Below are positions 1 to 10,754 of a stretch of 64,000 nt of DNA, piece by piece. The position numbers and the translations under genes are program-made. Under the pieces are notes generated by a model. The model saw only the letters and a program-made list of their open reading frames with translations. It did not search any database and was not told the DNA's origin. The DNA lies in NCBI RefSeq assembly GCF_963678975.1, contig NC_089285.1, positions 10,402,694-10,466,693 on the forward strand. Direction: 5' to 3'. Within the stretch, counting starts at the first letter, position 1. Each line of letters opens with the position of its first letter. Source of the stretch: Dysidea avara. Lineage: Eukaryota > Porifera > Demospongiae > Dictyoceratida > Dysideidae.

Positions 1-171
1 ATTGATAGGTGCATAATGCTACTGAAATTACTTTGGTTACAGAAGCATTAGTAACAGTTATAATCTGAACAGCTATATAATCAAGGACAAAACTAGCTAT
101 AGTTAGAAACATTTTATTAGTGTGGCATATATACCTAATATATACCTAATATTAGAGTTAAGAGTAGTGTG

Positions 172-226
172 ACTGCTCTATTGGAATCCCTGAATGCTCT
201 ATTAGAGTATATCGATCTTTTGCAGT
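172..226 (+). repeat. Copy of the dispersed ACTGCTCTATTAGAGTAT motif
   Basis: The stretch contains GACTGCTCTATTGG and then GCTCTATTAGAGTATATCGA, the same core found more than ten times elsewhere in the window (for example 22288, 33753, 36076, 40302, 43025, 44156). Here the core is extended by TATCGATCTTTT, as in the hairpin at 44139-44240. No coding role is visible. The function is unknown; it is most simply a remnant of a repeat family. Confidence 0.6.
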
Positions 227-308
227 AAAAAATAAGTGTCTTGCTGGGTCACGTGCACTTAAGCACCTGTAATATTAATAATAGTCCTCATAAACTAGGG
301 TTTCAGGT

Positions 309-563
309 TTACCATGCGGGCGGGTGACCAGAAACTAAGGTTTGACTTAGTGTGGCCTTAGTCATGTAATGGGGAAAGCCTAGTCTCTGCCTGCACCTCT
401 TTTTAGGGGTCGCGGGCGCCGCGACTAGCACCAAGTCAACTGCACCTAATCGGTTCTCACGAGCAAATCTATACCGGCAGAAGAGCGAGAACCACGTAGA
501 CATCGGATAGCTGATACTTGATAGTAAAAGCGAAAATGATAAGCAACATCTGATCCAACCCAT
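309..563 (-). mobile_element. Decayed retroelement-type C-terminal fragment
   Basis: The minus strand reads GWIRCCLSFSLLLSSI and later AVDLV. From memory this matches the C-terminal tail (W-L-R-C-x-L-S-F-S-L-L-R-S-S-I) of a large retroelement-like protein family common in sponges and cnidarians. Fragments of what looks like the same family lie at 2080-2400 and 34150-34620. The element family could not be assigned by eye. It is an old, broken copy with no intact gene. Confidence 0.45.
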
Positions 564-1740
564 AACAACAGCATAATGTTTATTCCTCTTCTCTGAAAGA
601 AGGAAAGCTAAAACGTTTCGTTACCAGACATTTAGTACATTTTTTGGTCGTGTGCATTAGTGTAGACCACCTGTGTAAAATATTCTTATAATACAATCAC
701 TTTTGAATGCGATGCTTTTAACATCAATTAGAGTGGTAACCACATCAAAGGGATACTTGAAACATGATAACTGTTGATGTGGTATGGTTTAACTTTCTCA
801 GTACATATAAACTGTTTGTTTTGTTTATTTCTTTCATTATTTCATCATTTACAAGTACATGTTCCTTTGTAGCCTGCAGCTCGTCTATACAAACCAGTCC
901 GAGGCATCAGGAAGCCACAAGCCACCAACTAAACTGATGCATGGAGAGACTAACTGTTTACAGTGTGCATGCATGTGTGCATGTTGTTATTGCATTTCTA
1001 AGTTAATTGAACTATAATTTAGTAATGTATCACAACGCGAATGCAGTGTGAAGTGTCTTGTCCTGGAGGAAGCTGGTCTATCACATCATACTTCAGTCAT
1101 TATTCAGTTTGTTGTTATTGCTAGTGTAACTAGTCAAGCAATTTTTGCTCCAAATTTACACCAGATTTAACCTCAGATGGGTGAATTCTCCAAAAATTTC
1201 CTGTGAGGGGCATGCCTCCAGACCCCCCTAGATGAGAGCATGCTAACACATGCTCTATTGGTTTTGCACTCTCTCTGTGCTCAAAACCTCTTAGTTTTAA
1301 ACAACACCCATATATTATAATCTGCTGATTTTATTACAGGCATTTTTCTAGCTCGGTGTATGTGATTTAATTATACCTTGAAAAGTAGACTCTCATTTGG
1401 CACCAGTTTCAGCTATAGCTACTACTTTCGAAGTTTACTTGTAGGGGATAACAGAACACCTATAATTAGTTGGATTGAGCTTTCTAAGTAAGGTCAGTGC
1501 TGGATTTGCCTATTAATGACGAATGATGTAGTCAATATGTCAGAGAAGCACTTTCTAATTGGGCACATCGCTGGACATTTATGGACGACCTAGAACCACA
1601 AGAAGATGGCTGTATTTAGCGTTGACTTAAACCTACATCTTAATGATGAGTTGAAAACTAACAGATTCAACCTACTTCGTAGGGTGAGTGAGTGTATTGT
1701 ATGTTAAACCCATACATTTGTGCCTACTGAACCATAGTCA
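564..1740. other. Gene-free stretch with no recognised feature
   Basis: Both strands are full of stops and no exon-like stretch or family match was seen. A piece near 1200-1240 (GCATGCCTCCAGACCCCCCT) has the look of a dispersed repeat, but no second copy was found in this window. Confidence 0.5.
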
Positions 1741-2081
1741 GTATTGCCACATGTAGAAAAGGATGCCAATCCTACCAAATGGGTCGTTAATCCTCTATTT
1801 ATACATATTTCATTACCTTCACTACAAAGCGGACATTGTATAGTGCTATTTGAAATGTATTTCCAATCCAACACTGTATGTCAATTTCATTTTTAAGCAG
1901 TAGGCCCATGACCTCAAATATCTGGTATTGAGTCAGTATTGCTACATGTAGAACATGGTCAATCCTACCAAATGGGTCGTTAAGACTCTATTTATACGTG
2001 TTTCATTACCTTCACTATGAAGTGGATATTGTCTAGTGCTATTTGAGACATATTTCCAATCCAACACTGTATGTCAATTGC
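1741..2081 (+). repeat. Two-copy direct repeat (~147 bp, 193 bp apart)
   Basis: The segments at about 1741-1887 and 1934-2080 are close copies. Both begin with CAGTATTG and a nearby CACATGTAGAA or CTACATGTAGAA, share CCAATCCTACC or TCAATCCTACC followed by AAATGGGTCGTTAA, and end with TCCAATCCAACACTGTATGT. Sparse substitutions and small indels separate them. This is a local duplication; the second copy runs into the element fragment that starts near 2080. Confidence 0.8.
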
Positions 2082-2420
2082 TTGGTCAGCCATCCCACCA
2101 GTTGCTGAGAAAACCAGAGGAGTAAAAGTTCCATGCTCCACATCACGAATTCGAGCTTCTTTTTGGTGTTCTCATGATGACGATACATGGCTCTTGGAGC
2201 AGAGCCTATATAGAGGTATGCCATGAGATGCAATTTTGCAGCCCATTTCTGGAGAATCTTTTGATCATGCCACCCTAAACACGGAAGATGGGACTCGCTT
2301 AGATGTTTCTATGAACGGTTTTTGGGGTGGTAGATGTGAAAAATCATACGTAAATGTTAAAGTGTTTAATCCTCATGCCCCTACTAATCACTCCGGCTTC
2401 CATGTTTAGGGTGGCATGAT
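2080..2420. mobile_element. Decayed retroelement-type fragments, locally inverted
   Basis: The plus strand at about 2262-2385 reads DGTRLDVSMNGFWGG and then NVKVFNPHAP, a signature recalled from the C-terminal region of a retroelement-like protein family. The minus strand of about 2080-2215 carries a neighbouring part of the same family (DVEHGTFTPLVFSATGG). The two parts are in opposite orientation and the junctions are an inverted repeat (2214-2282 against 2403-2487). It is an old, broken copy; family not assigned. Confidence 0.5.
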
Positions 2421-2487
2421 TAAAAGATTCTCCAGAAATCAGTGGGCTGCAAAGTTGGTTCAACTTGCACCTCATGGCATACCTGAA
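2214..2487. repeat. Inverted repeat around a ~120 bp centre
   Basis: The left arm (about 2214-2282) contains TATGCCATGAGATGCAATTT and GATCATGCCACCCTAAACA. The right arm (about 2403-2487) is its reverse complement with a small insertion: TTAGGGTGGCATGATTAAAA and then CACCTCATGGCATACC. The centre holds the retroelement-like signature, so the structure probably arose by inversion or foldback duplication within an old element copy. Confidence 0.75.
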
Positions 2488-2514
2488 GAGCTGTCAATCA
2501 CTAATTTAGTTTTG

Positions 2515-2840
2515 ATTCTGCCTTTTCATCAACTGCAGTACGTACAGTGCATGTATCATGGACTTACCTTTGTCCTCCTTTGTGTTCCAGTTCTTTTCGC
2601 TGACACAGTGAGGTGTCGATAGCGCGATGCCTCTGGTTGGCTGTGTCATGTTTTTCGCCCGCATTTCCATAGCGACTGGATTCATTGCAGAGACGTTTCT
2701 TTGCTTGTAACGAGCGGAGCATAACTACAAACGAAGCGTAATGGCCACAGGCTCACTTTTTTCAGTGCATAATTGATTGTTGGGGCGCGCGTTCACACGC
2801 AAATTTATGGAATATCTGGTGATTGTGTTTTTTCGAAAGT
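2515..2840 (-). repeat. Dispersed repeat with conserved splice-donor-like site (copy 1)
   Basis: On the minus strand this matches 24640-25000 (plus), and a shorter copy lies at 26090-26310. Shared blocks include AATTATGCACTGAAAA, GCTCCGCTCGTTAC, CATGACACAGCCA and ACAAAGGAGGACAAAGGTAA followed by GTCCATGATAC. The GGTAAGT block looks like a 5' splice site. The repeat body adjoins TTCTACTTGTTTGTT, the end of a palindromic MITE-like unit, as in the 24.6 kb copy. Confidence 0.7.
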
Positions 2841-2844
2841 TAAC

Positions 2845-3570
2845 AAACAAGTAGAAGGAAAAATTAGGAAGATTTCCACTCAAAATAGGAAGGTGCTTCA
2901 TTTTTTTTGTTTTTGGAGATTTTCACACATGCAGATTTACCTTTAGGATAAAGTAAACAAGTGCTAATTCGTCATCAGAACGTTTGCAGCAGTTGCTATC
3001 AGCACAATTTAATGTATGTAAATATCCAAAAAGTGGTCACGTGACCAAAAATTGCTTTATATGGCTAGGATTTCCACTGCAAAATAAGTTGATACCTCAT
3101 CCTTTTTCATTCTTTCTGATGATTTTCATGCAGGCTAACTTAAGAAAACCAAACAAGTACATGATATTATTAAACTGTCTATATATTATTTTCAATGTCA
3201 GTGGAGTTTTAACTGTAAATCCACAAAAAGTGATCACGTGGCCAACAATCCCATTACAGCTATAAAGGATGTGTTATAGCACTACAAGATGTAGAAGTCT
3301 TCAATATAAGGCAAGAAAATACACTAATTCTGAATTCAGTCAACTAAAATACAGTGATTTTCTAATAAGCTGTCCAATTTAACTATTATGATATTTTTGG
3401 TCATGTGACCACTATTTGTATGTTTCTGTGTGTTAAACTTATGCTGATACCCAATGCTACAAGCAATCCAATAATAAATTAGCACTCGTTTGCTTTATCT
3501 TAAAGGTCAGTCTGTGTGAAAATTACCAGAAACAACAAAAGGAAGCACCTTCCTATTTTGAGCTGGAAAC
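2845..3570. mobile_element. MITE-like element with ~100 bp inverted ends
   Basis: The left end (2865-2975: GGAAGATTTCCACTC, then AGGAAGGTGCTTC and a stretch ending AAGTGCTAATTC) is the imperfect reverse complement of the right end (3470-3570: AATTAGCACTCGTTTGCTTT, then GGAAGCACCTTCCTATTTTG). The interior repeats variants of GGTCACGTGACC (near 3035, 3235 and 3400). A related copy occupies about 42525-43490. There is no coding capacity, so it is non-autonomous. Confidence 0.65.
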
Positions 3571-3573
3571 CCT

Positions 3574-3825
3574 AGATTAGGGATCAAAGAACAAAAAAGC
3601 AGGGAAACAAGGGAACAGCTAAAAAGTTATATACCTGCAGATATACTAGTGGACATGCATCTAATCTCTACTCTTCAGTCTATAACTGAATTAGGGATTA
3701 GATGCCCACTAGCATATCTGTAGGTATAGGCAACCTCCCTTGTTTCACAACTTTTTAGCTGTTCCCTTGTTTCCCTGCTTTTTTGTTCTTTAATCCCTTA
3801 ATTTTCCTTCTACTTGTAGATAGCT
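3574..3825. mobile_element. Palindromic MITE-like element (copy 1)
   Basis: This is a nearly complete palindrome. The left arm has GGGATCAAAGAACAAAAAAG and AGGGAAACAAGGGAACAGCT; the right arm has AGCTGTTCCCTTGTTTCCCT and TTTTTTGTTCTTTAATCCCT. The centre carries ATACCTGCAGATATACTAGT with its mirror image. Other copies are at 24275-24587 (best preserved), 25985-26065 (partial) and 31450-31640 (diverged). It has no coding capacity. Confidence 0.8.
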
Positions 3826-3955
3826 ATAACAATTAAAACTTTGATTACACTTTCATAACTGTCTTTTTAGAGGTTGCAATTTTAATGTTAAATGTACAGA
3901 ATTCGATCATCTTAATTATATTCTATTTGTTCATGAGCAGCTGTAGCAGTAGCAA

Positions 3956-5836
3956 TTAGAATTCTTGTGGTGGTGGCTGAATGGCACGACCTCCATTTCC
4001 TGCTCCTCCTCCACCTCCTATTCGAGGGCCCTGGGGTCCTATTGGTCCCTGTGGTCCTTGACTTCCTGTAATGGTGAAATATTTGTACAAAATTGAAAGA
4101 TATACTGTATATATATTGTGGTTTAATACAGCTATATATGATTGTATAAAAATGAAGGCTTTCCACCTTTCCTACATGTAGCTATGTTAGAGGCTGCATG
4201 CTGGCAGATCCAGGAGCTGGCATGCAGGAGAGGGGCACAAACAGGCTAAGTTGTAGGGAGAGCAGATTCTCTTGCTAATTGCTCTATTTTTTAAGCAGCA
4301 AGGATCACTTCTTAGTAGGTTGATTTTTGTCATCATGGCCTTTGCAGATGATTGTTAAGTCTAGTAAGTATAAAGACTTAAACATGATAATTATTTTAGA
4401 GGCACTTAGTGCAGTATGAAGGTAGCATTTCAATCAAAAGAAGTAGCTATGGCTCTTCCACAGAGGGGGAATTTGCCCCAAATGCCCCATCCTGGATCCA
4501 CCATTGTATGCATAGCCAGTGTTAATTGGGGCAATTATTTTTTAAAAGTAACTCGTTACATATTACATTTACTTGCAACTAAAACTGTTTAGTTACAGTT
4601 ACATATATTACCCATAAAATAAAGTAGCTATAATAATATTGCATATTATATTACTTTGTGTCCACAGCCTTAAGCTGTCATGTGTGCAACTACTGACCAC
4701 TTTATCACATGACATGATTGCGTTGTTGGAGAATGCGTCAATCTTTTGAAATACAGCAGTAATTCAGTGTTTCGTTGTATAACAAAATAATAATTATATG
4801 TTACACCTTTTTGTCCTTTGTCTCCTTTCACTCCTGGTAGTCCCATATCACCAGGCTCTCCTTTAGCTCCAGTTTGTCCTGTCATTCCGGTATCCCCTTT
4901 TTGTCCAGGTGGTCCAACTATTCCAGTATCACCTGTTCCTCCTTTCTGCCCTGGTGGTCCAATAGGTCCAGTTTCACCAACTTGACCTACTTGTCCAGGG
5001 GGTCCAACGGTTCCAGTTTGACCTGTTTCTCCAGTGTGTCCTGGCGGTCCTGTATTTCCAGTTTGTCCCTTTGGTCCTTGAAGCCCTGTTGATCCAGTCT
5101 CTCCTTTTTGTCCCGGTGGTCCTGTATGGCCTTTTGGTCCTGCTAAACCCTTGTTTCCAGTTTGGCCAGTATCTCCTTTCTCTCCAGGTAGCCCAGTCTC
5201 CCCTTTCTGTCCCTTCAGTCCCATGCCTCCTTTAATCCCTCTCCTTCCTCTAACTCCTCTCCTTCCTTGTTGACCACGGGGACCAGGTGGACAATAACAA
5301 TCTACCAAGTCTCTTCTCACAACATCATGAGGGGTGTCTCCTTTATTATATATCTGAATTAATATATTCACAAATTTGTAGTGGTTAGTTTTATACATGT
5401 GCGGCTAGATTTTATAATGTATACTTATGCAGTCGTGAACAGTTACTATACCACGACAATAGTTATAATGCATGCACATGTGAAACTAAGTATAATAGTA
5501 ATTCTATAAAAATAAACCTTATCCATAATGAAATTGTCACGTGTCAAAATATATACTGCACCAAACAAGGCAAATCCATTTTTATACACAATATATACTC
5601 GCACAGTTATGCGACATAGTTGCACGTGCAGGCATTACATCCAATACGCATGAAATCTTTACTTTAACTTGTCCTTGTAGTTTCAATAGCAACTTCTTGT
5701 CCAGCTCTACTTGTTGTTGTAGTAGGTAAATTGATGACTGGAAATACCAAGTCACCCCAAAGAGCAACACCAAGGTGCCAACTGACAACACTACACTGAC
5801 CACTAAGCTGACATTTCTCTCAGTAGTACTAGTCAT
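3956..5836 (-). CDS. Type II membrane-anchored collagen-like protein
   Basis: Three exons on the minus strand: 5836-5663, 5353-4807 and 4065-3956, with GT-AG introns and closing phases, give 276 aa. Residues 1-8 are a short cytoplasmic head (MTSTTERN). Residues 9-32 are a hydrophobic membrane segment with no cleavable signal pattern, so a type II anchor is likely. Residues about 33-58 form a polar, heptad-like stalk (LLQQQVELDKKLLLKLQ) that may trimerise the chains. A CYC pair precedes a run of about 55 Gly-X-Y triplets that crosses the second intron in register (GQK/GSQ). The tail is glycine-rich and ends in IQPPPQEF. The ATG at 5836 was chosen because the frame has no earlier ATG. There is no C1q or NC1 head, so trimerisation probably starts at the N-terminal coil. 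Similar layouts occur in membrane collagens and collectin-like scavenger receptors; orthology is not clear. Confidence 0.85.
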
Positions 5837-6190
5837 CTTGATGATTGTACGTAGTTGTGTAATGATTGGAATAGCTTTTATAGGTGAAATGCAAGAATCT
5901 CCCAAATCATGTCAGCTGCAACAGAAGTTCAATAATCTTTCTGCTACCATATGAATTAGGGCAGTTAAAGATGAAAAGCCATTTGTGTAAAGTTAAACAA
6001 ATCTAACAACGATTGAGGAATAGCAAATTTATAGTCAATTAAATCATTTTGAGTAGCTATATAGTGATGCACTGATTGATTGTAAAACTAGTTTAGTGGC
6101 CAAATTTCTGTTATTGGTTATTGCAGTACTAGTTGTCTTGTCTGATTAATTCTATACTAACCTAAATGGCTGCAGTATAGTTGAGATGAA
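5837..6190. other. Upstream flank of the collagen-like gene
   Basis: This is AT-rich DNA upstream of the collagen-like start codon. It probably includes the 5' UTR and promoter. No TATA box or other element can be assigned with confidence and no repeat was recognised. Confidence 0.4.
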
Positions 6191-6191
6191 A

Positions 6192-6430
6192 ATGTGACCA
6201 GATTTGCGAAAAAGTATTATACATACAAGCAAACAAAATGATGTAACACTTGACTCCTTATACTGATTAACTTTCTCTCAGTATCAAAATGTAGCCAGAT
6301 ATTGTAGCTGCACTCATGGAAAACTTCAGGCAACTGTACGCCATGATCAAAAGTTATGAAGCTTCAAAGTTCAAAAAATGGGTCACATTTTGTGTGTACA
6401 AAAGGTACCTTTTTGCAAATCTAGTCTCAA
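6192..6430. mobile_element. MITE-like element with TGTGACCAGATTTGCGAAAA ends
   Basis: The left end at 6193 reads ATGTGACCAGATTTGCGAAA; the right end (about 6400-6430) is its imperfect reverse complement (TTTTTGCAAATCTAGTC). The ends match the better-preserved element at 10519-10754, and the terminal TATGTGAC/GTCACATA is shared with elements at 27241, 57288 and 58608. There is no coding capacity. Confidence 0.6.
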
Positions 6431-6448
6431 ATATGTTGCAATATTACA

Positions 6449-6482
6449 TAAACCAAGAGTTCATGAATGAACTCTTGATAAA
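6449..6482. repeat. Short AAGAGTTCAT hairpin
   Basis: CCAAGAGTTCATGAATGAAC followed by TCTTG is a tight palindrome. The same arm sequence forms hairpins at 18862-18915 and 42783-42826, so this is probably a tiny dispersed foldback family. Confidence 0.6.
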
Positions 6483-7945
6483 ACTTGTAGATATAGCTAA
6501 CCATCACGCCAGCTATCAGTAATGACCATTATTGTGTAAATTCCATAGATAACCAGATCTCTTATTGGTGTATCGCCAATCATGCAACTATGTATAGTAT
6601 TGTTTATATTACAGTGTGAAAAACTGCTGTCAATGCCACACAACCTATATAGACATGACCATCATCTTGAGTTTTAGAGCAACTACATAGACAGCTTTGC
6701 CATAAATTAAATTTGGTAAATTATGGTAATCGATAATTTTTATCTGAACTGCCAAAAGATAGCTTGATGTGGTTTTGAAGAGTGATCATGAAGTATTGTA
6801 AAAGCACACACATACATGCATATCACTACACCATACAACTTTGTACCTTTAAGGCCAGTAACTGTCATCCTTCTTCATGGCTGCTATTTTGTCATAACTG
6901 GATGTATAATTGGCTTAGTAGTCATGTAATCAAATTATTGGAAAAACTACAAGCACACAATAAGAATGCAGAATTTCCTTCCATTAGATGGTTCTTTTGA
7001 GACCATCTGGCATTGGATAACTTAAAATGCACATTCCCAATGATGTTTGTGAAAAATTTCACACATCTAATCAACACCTTTTATACAGTATGTACATTGA
7101 TAAACAATCAATTTATTACTCTCCCTGGGGCCACTATAGATCTGCAAGAAGGCTAAAGTCTGTAAAGCAGGAAGTCAGAAACATGACACTAAAAACTCTG
7201 TTGAACATTTCCACTCGCCATTTTCTCTCTGAGCATGCACTAATTACAATATGTGCGAGTATACAGAATTATTAACTGACAGCTGCTAACTTTAATTATA
7301 GCTTGTTACCACAATGACTGTGTTCCTTTCCTGGCCTACCAATGCCATGCCCTTGGTGCATTTTCTATGTATAACCAGCATAGTAAGTTAACGGGAATTA
7401 TAAAGAACTCTGCATGTGTTACTTGCTCCCAGACACTCCTATACAAATATAGGAGTAACTATATTTATTACAAATATAGGAGTTCAAATATATAGGAGTT
7501 CTTCCAAATCAATTGAACCACACACAATCTACTGAAACACATCACTTTTAGTATAATCCAATAAATGTATAAGTATGTGATAAGCAGACAGTAAATATGA
7601 TGATAACTTGGGCAGTTCATTTCTAATACCAGTATCTATAATACATAGGCTGCATGTGTAGATGTGTTTCATCATAGTAATATTCATAACCCAATACATT
7701 TATGAGCCTTTTAGTGCACTTCAGTGATGCATAACATTTGGTAAGTTCATTGAATAAAAATTGTTCAGTATTTGTTGAATAGGGACATACGTAAATAGAT
7801 GTATGGCTTATGTGATGCCAGGGCTTACTGACAGTATAGGTCAATTACATCATCTTAGATCCTTCGTGTAATTTAGGCTTTTAGTGAATTTGTACTGCAG
7901 ATTGTATAACCTTCCTTTTACTTGGCGGTGTAAGTTTTGGTAAAC
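6483..7945. other. Gene-free stretch with faint repeats
   Basis: No host exon was recognised. About 7130-7330 shares spaced blocks (AAAGCAGGAAGTCAGAAAC, then a cytosine-poor stretch) with 43570-43720. At 7440-7500 ACAAATATAGGAGT recurs in tandem two or three times. The rest shows nothing recognisable. Confidence 0.45.
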
Positions 7946-8024
7946 AAATGTGACCTGATCTTGGAAAACCTACCTTTTTGGCACATTGGTCAATTTTCTG
8001 TTTTATAGCTTAAATGAGGTACAA
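7946..8024 (+). mobile_element. Truncated end of the TGACCTGATCTTGGAAAACC element
   Basis: GTGACCTGATCTTGGAAAAC and CTACCTTTTTGGCACATTGG, running to TTTATAGCTTAAATGAGGTA, is nearly identical to the left end of the element at 57288-57921. The right end is missing here; a hairpin follows at 8033. Confidence 0.7.
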
Positions 8025-8032
8025 CAATTCAG

Positions 8033-8105
8033 TTAATAATGACAATTTAGGTGAATTTGGTGCCACTTGGTCTTGGCACAAAATTCGCCTGAATTGTCGT
8101 TATTA
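8033..8105. repeat. 72-bp hairpin (inverted repeat)
   Basis: The left arm (TAATAATGACAATTTAGGTG then AATTTGGTGCCA) pairs with the right arm (TGGCACAAAATTCGCCTGAA then TTGTCGTTATTA) around a short loop. The arm differences are few and scattered. It looks like a small foldback element with no coding. Confidence 0.75.
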
Positions 8106-8222
8106 AAATTTTTACCATTAACCTACCATCACAGCCATTTCTAGGCTGCCACCTTGGATTTCACATCTTTTTTCATCATGGCCTTTTTGGGACCGCATCT
8201 TTTTTACAGCTTGGCTGTTAAA
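8106..8222 (-). mobile_element. Half copy of the AACAGCCAAGCTGTGAAAA MITE
   Basis: CACATCTTTTTTCATCATGG and TTTACAGCTTGGCTGTT correspond to one arm of the palindromic elements at 34806-35032 and 39053-39874. The opposite arm is not visible. Confidence 0.55.
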
Positions 8223-8269
8223 TATATATACACATATGTACACACACACGTGAGGCCTTCTGCCACTCA

Positions 8270-9672
8270 ACCACTACACTGTGACTCCAACAGTATTTTA
8301 TTTGGGTCATAAATGGGCCAACCAAGGAGGGCATTTAGCAGAGTGGTAGAGTGCAAATGTTGCATCATATGTGATACAATTATCAAACTTTCCACATAAA
8401 TTGTACCAGTCTTGATACATATATTATTAATTGATATAGTGCCATCGTAGATTTTACCTTTCGTGACTTTTGTAGCCATTTTTATACTGAAAATTCATCA
8501 TTATTGTTTTATTTCCCTGAGGCATTATTTTACACTGTTAAAGCATCGTTCAAATTAAAGGTCTTGCTGAAAGAAACAACCTAGTTTTTATATGAATTCA
8601 ATAGGTGATTTCATTCCAAAGTTATAATAATTTATATTAGCCATGAAATTCTATAAAGTTTACTATCCATTGGTAATTTACACCCTAAGGGCAGCAATGT
8701 TTTATATAAAGTAATCATAACTTTGCAGTGGAGCAAACAAAAGAACAAAAGTCGTATTGTTACATAGAACAATACCTTTAATTTAAAAGCATGGTTTAAC
8801 ATTAGACAGATAACTAACAAAGCTAACAGTATCAAAGGATTTTTACAACGTAACCTTCATAGCTGCCCAATCTCGGTCAAAGTGAGTTGTTACAAGTCAC
8901 TTATTAAACCAATCTTAGAGTATGCCTGTGTGGTCTGGGACCCCTATACACAAAAGGATATCTTAGCTATTGAATCAGTTCAAAGACGGTGTGCGAGGTT
9001 TGTGTATAATAATTATTCTTCATATGCAAGTGTCACAAACATGTTACAAAATTTGAATTGGCCACCTCTGGCTCACTGCAGAAACCAGTTGAAAGCGATC
9101 ACAATGTTTAAGATCATGCACCAATTAATAGATATACCGGCTGATACCATACTCATGCCAGCTCCATCTAACTACTCTCTACGAGGTCATTCAATGAGGC
9201 TGTTACAGCCAAACACAAGAGTAAACTCATACCTTAACTCATTCTTCCCTTCAAGTATAAAGATTTGGAATAACTTACCCACCGACCTCATCACCTGTTC
9301 AAGTTTAAAGCAAGGCTAGCTGAACATCAATTAACCACATAATTAATTTTGCTGATTTATTATCTGTGCTTGTATATACTCTTTGTAAGAGGTTTTGCAC
9401 AGTAAACAATAATAATAATAATAAACAGTGTAAAATAATACCTCAGGGAGACGAAGACAAAAATGATGAATTTTCAATTCAAAAACAACTGTAAAGGTCG
9501 CCAAAGGCAAATCTGCAGAGGCATTATATCAAAAATAAATGTCACCAGGAGTACTATTTGTGTGGAAGGTTTTATAATTGTATCACAAAGTGCACAAAAT
9601 GTTCCCTTTTTGCACTACATATGCCACTCTACTAATATGGGCACTTTTTACGTTGGAAAAATATATAACTAG
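8270..9672. mobile_element. Long inverted-repeat element interrupted by a LINE
   Basis: The left arm (about 8270-8538) and right arm (about 9425-9670) are imperfect inverted copies. Matching blocks include TTATTTTACACTGTT against AACAGTGTAAAATAA, AAAATTCATCATTATTG against a run ATGATGAATTTTC, and GTTTTATAATTGTATCACA against TGTGATACAATTATCAAAC. The LINE fragment at about 8540-9424 sits at the palindrome centre. With the LINE removed the host is a foldback or MITE of roughly 520 bp. The arms are not coding in any recognised way. Confidence 0.65.
8814..9424 (+). mobile_element. 3' end of a non-LTR retrotransposon (LINE), CR1/jockey-like
   Basis: One open frame covers the C-terminal part of a LINE reverse transcriptase ORF: NKANSIKGFLQRNL, then YKSLIKPILEYACVVWDPYT, VQRRCARFV, NLNWPPLAHCRNQL and FFPSSIKIWNNLPTDL. 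This order is typical of the region after the RT palm in CR1/jockey-clade elements. The frame ends near 9319 and is followed by ATAATAATAATAATA, the short-repeat 3' tail such elements carry. The copy is 5'-truncated: no catalytic RT motif and no endonuclease are present. It is a dead insertion. Confidence 0.85.
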
Positions 9673-10518
9673 CTACTTATTGTTGGGAAATTAAATGTAC
9701 AATAATATTATATAATTTACACAGGTGTTACAGTATAGTACATCAGCACACAGATATACATGGCTGTCAACCTCCATGCAAGCTCTGAAATCTTGATAAC
9801 TATAGTTTTGAGTTTCATCATATAATTATCAAGACTGTAGTGTGTTGTATGGCCCAAGAAGAGGGCACGTTACACCAGTATATATTTATATGCTATGGAC
9901 AGGATCACAGGAAGAACAATACTGCAATTTTCATGCATACATATCTCCATGAAAATCGGACAGTTTTTGCTTTGGAAATGCCCTCCACCTTCGTAGACCA
10001 CATACCAAATTTGAGCAAAATTGCTTCAAGCATTCCCAAGATATGAGCCTTTTAATTTCTTTATTCTTCTTCTGCTCATTTTTCTTCGTCTTTACACACA
10101 CTTACAAAACCTGCTATAGATTACAAATTCATTGCTTAATTACCTTGAAATTTGGCACACATAAGATGGATTTAAAGGCAAAATCTTGGCACAAGGCTAA
10201 CACTCATGCTGTAAGTAGCCTCAAGACACTCCCTGAGTGCTGTATTTTTATCATACACACTAGCATAGATGGTGCTTAAGTGTAATTATATTGTGCTTTC
10301 TGATAGTCTTGCTTGGAACATTTATCTCAACTATATATCCAAACCACTTCAATTTTCAGTGATATAAGGCTATCAGTAAATGTATTTCTAGTCATAGGTA
10401 GAATTAGTTTGGCTATAGTTTTAGCAATTTACAATGCCACGTATGTGACTAGTTGCTGTCTGAGTGGGGTTGTTTTCATAACATTCATTACATAACTGTA
10501 CAGTCTGTATCTTCTACA
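9673..10518 (+). repeat. Dispersed repeat block (CCCTCCACCTTC family) and flank
   Basis: About 9965-10205 shares CCCTCCACCTTC, CACATACCAAATTTGAGCAA and TTGCTT with 33270-33330, and CATTCCCAAGATATGA resembles 57415-57430. This is an old dispersed repeat with no usable open frame. The rest of the interval shows nothing recognisable. Confidence 0.5.
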
Positions 10519-10754
10519 TATGTGACCGGATGTGCGAAAAGGGGTCTTCCACACACATCCAATTCTATGAAATTGGAAGACCATAACTTAGTGTTCAAGT
10601 AACACATAAAGCTGAAGTTTACTCCATCCATTAAAGCTATGTTGATATTCACTGCTGACCAAATTCCAAGTCATTGTGATCTGAAGTTATGGATTGTCAA
10701 AGATGGTAAATTGGATTTGTGTGGAAGACCCCTTTTCGCAAATCTGGTCACATA
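10519..10754. mobile_element. 236-bp MITE with ~45-bp terminal inverted repeats
   Basis: The left end is TATGTGACCGGATGTGCGAA, then AAGGGGTCTTCCACACACAT and CCAATT. The right end is AATTGGATTTGTGTGGAAGA, then CCCCTTTTCGCAAATCTGGT and CACATA. About 45 bp pair with few mismatches. The interior has no ORF. It is the cleanest member of the TATGTGAC-ended elements in this window. Confidence 0.85.

Noticed and set aside
4874-5092. Ser/Leu-rich plus-strand ORF
   Set aside because: It is the antisense of the Gly-X-Y exon of the collagen-like gene.
8882-9319. Host gene of 145 aa
   Set aside because: The protein is the C-terminal part of a LINE reverse-transcriptase ORF with the typical 3' short-repeat tail.
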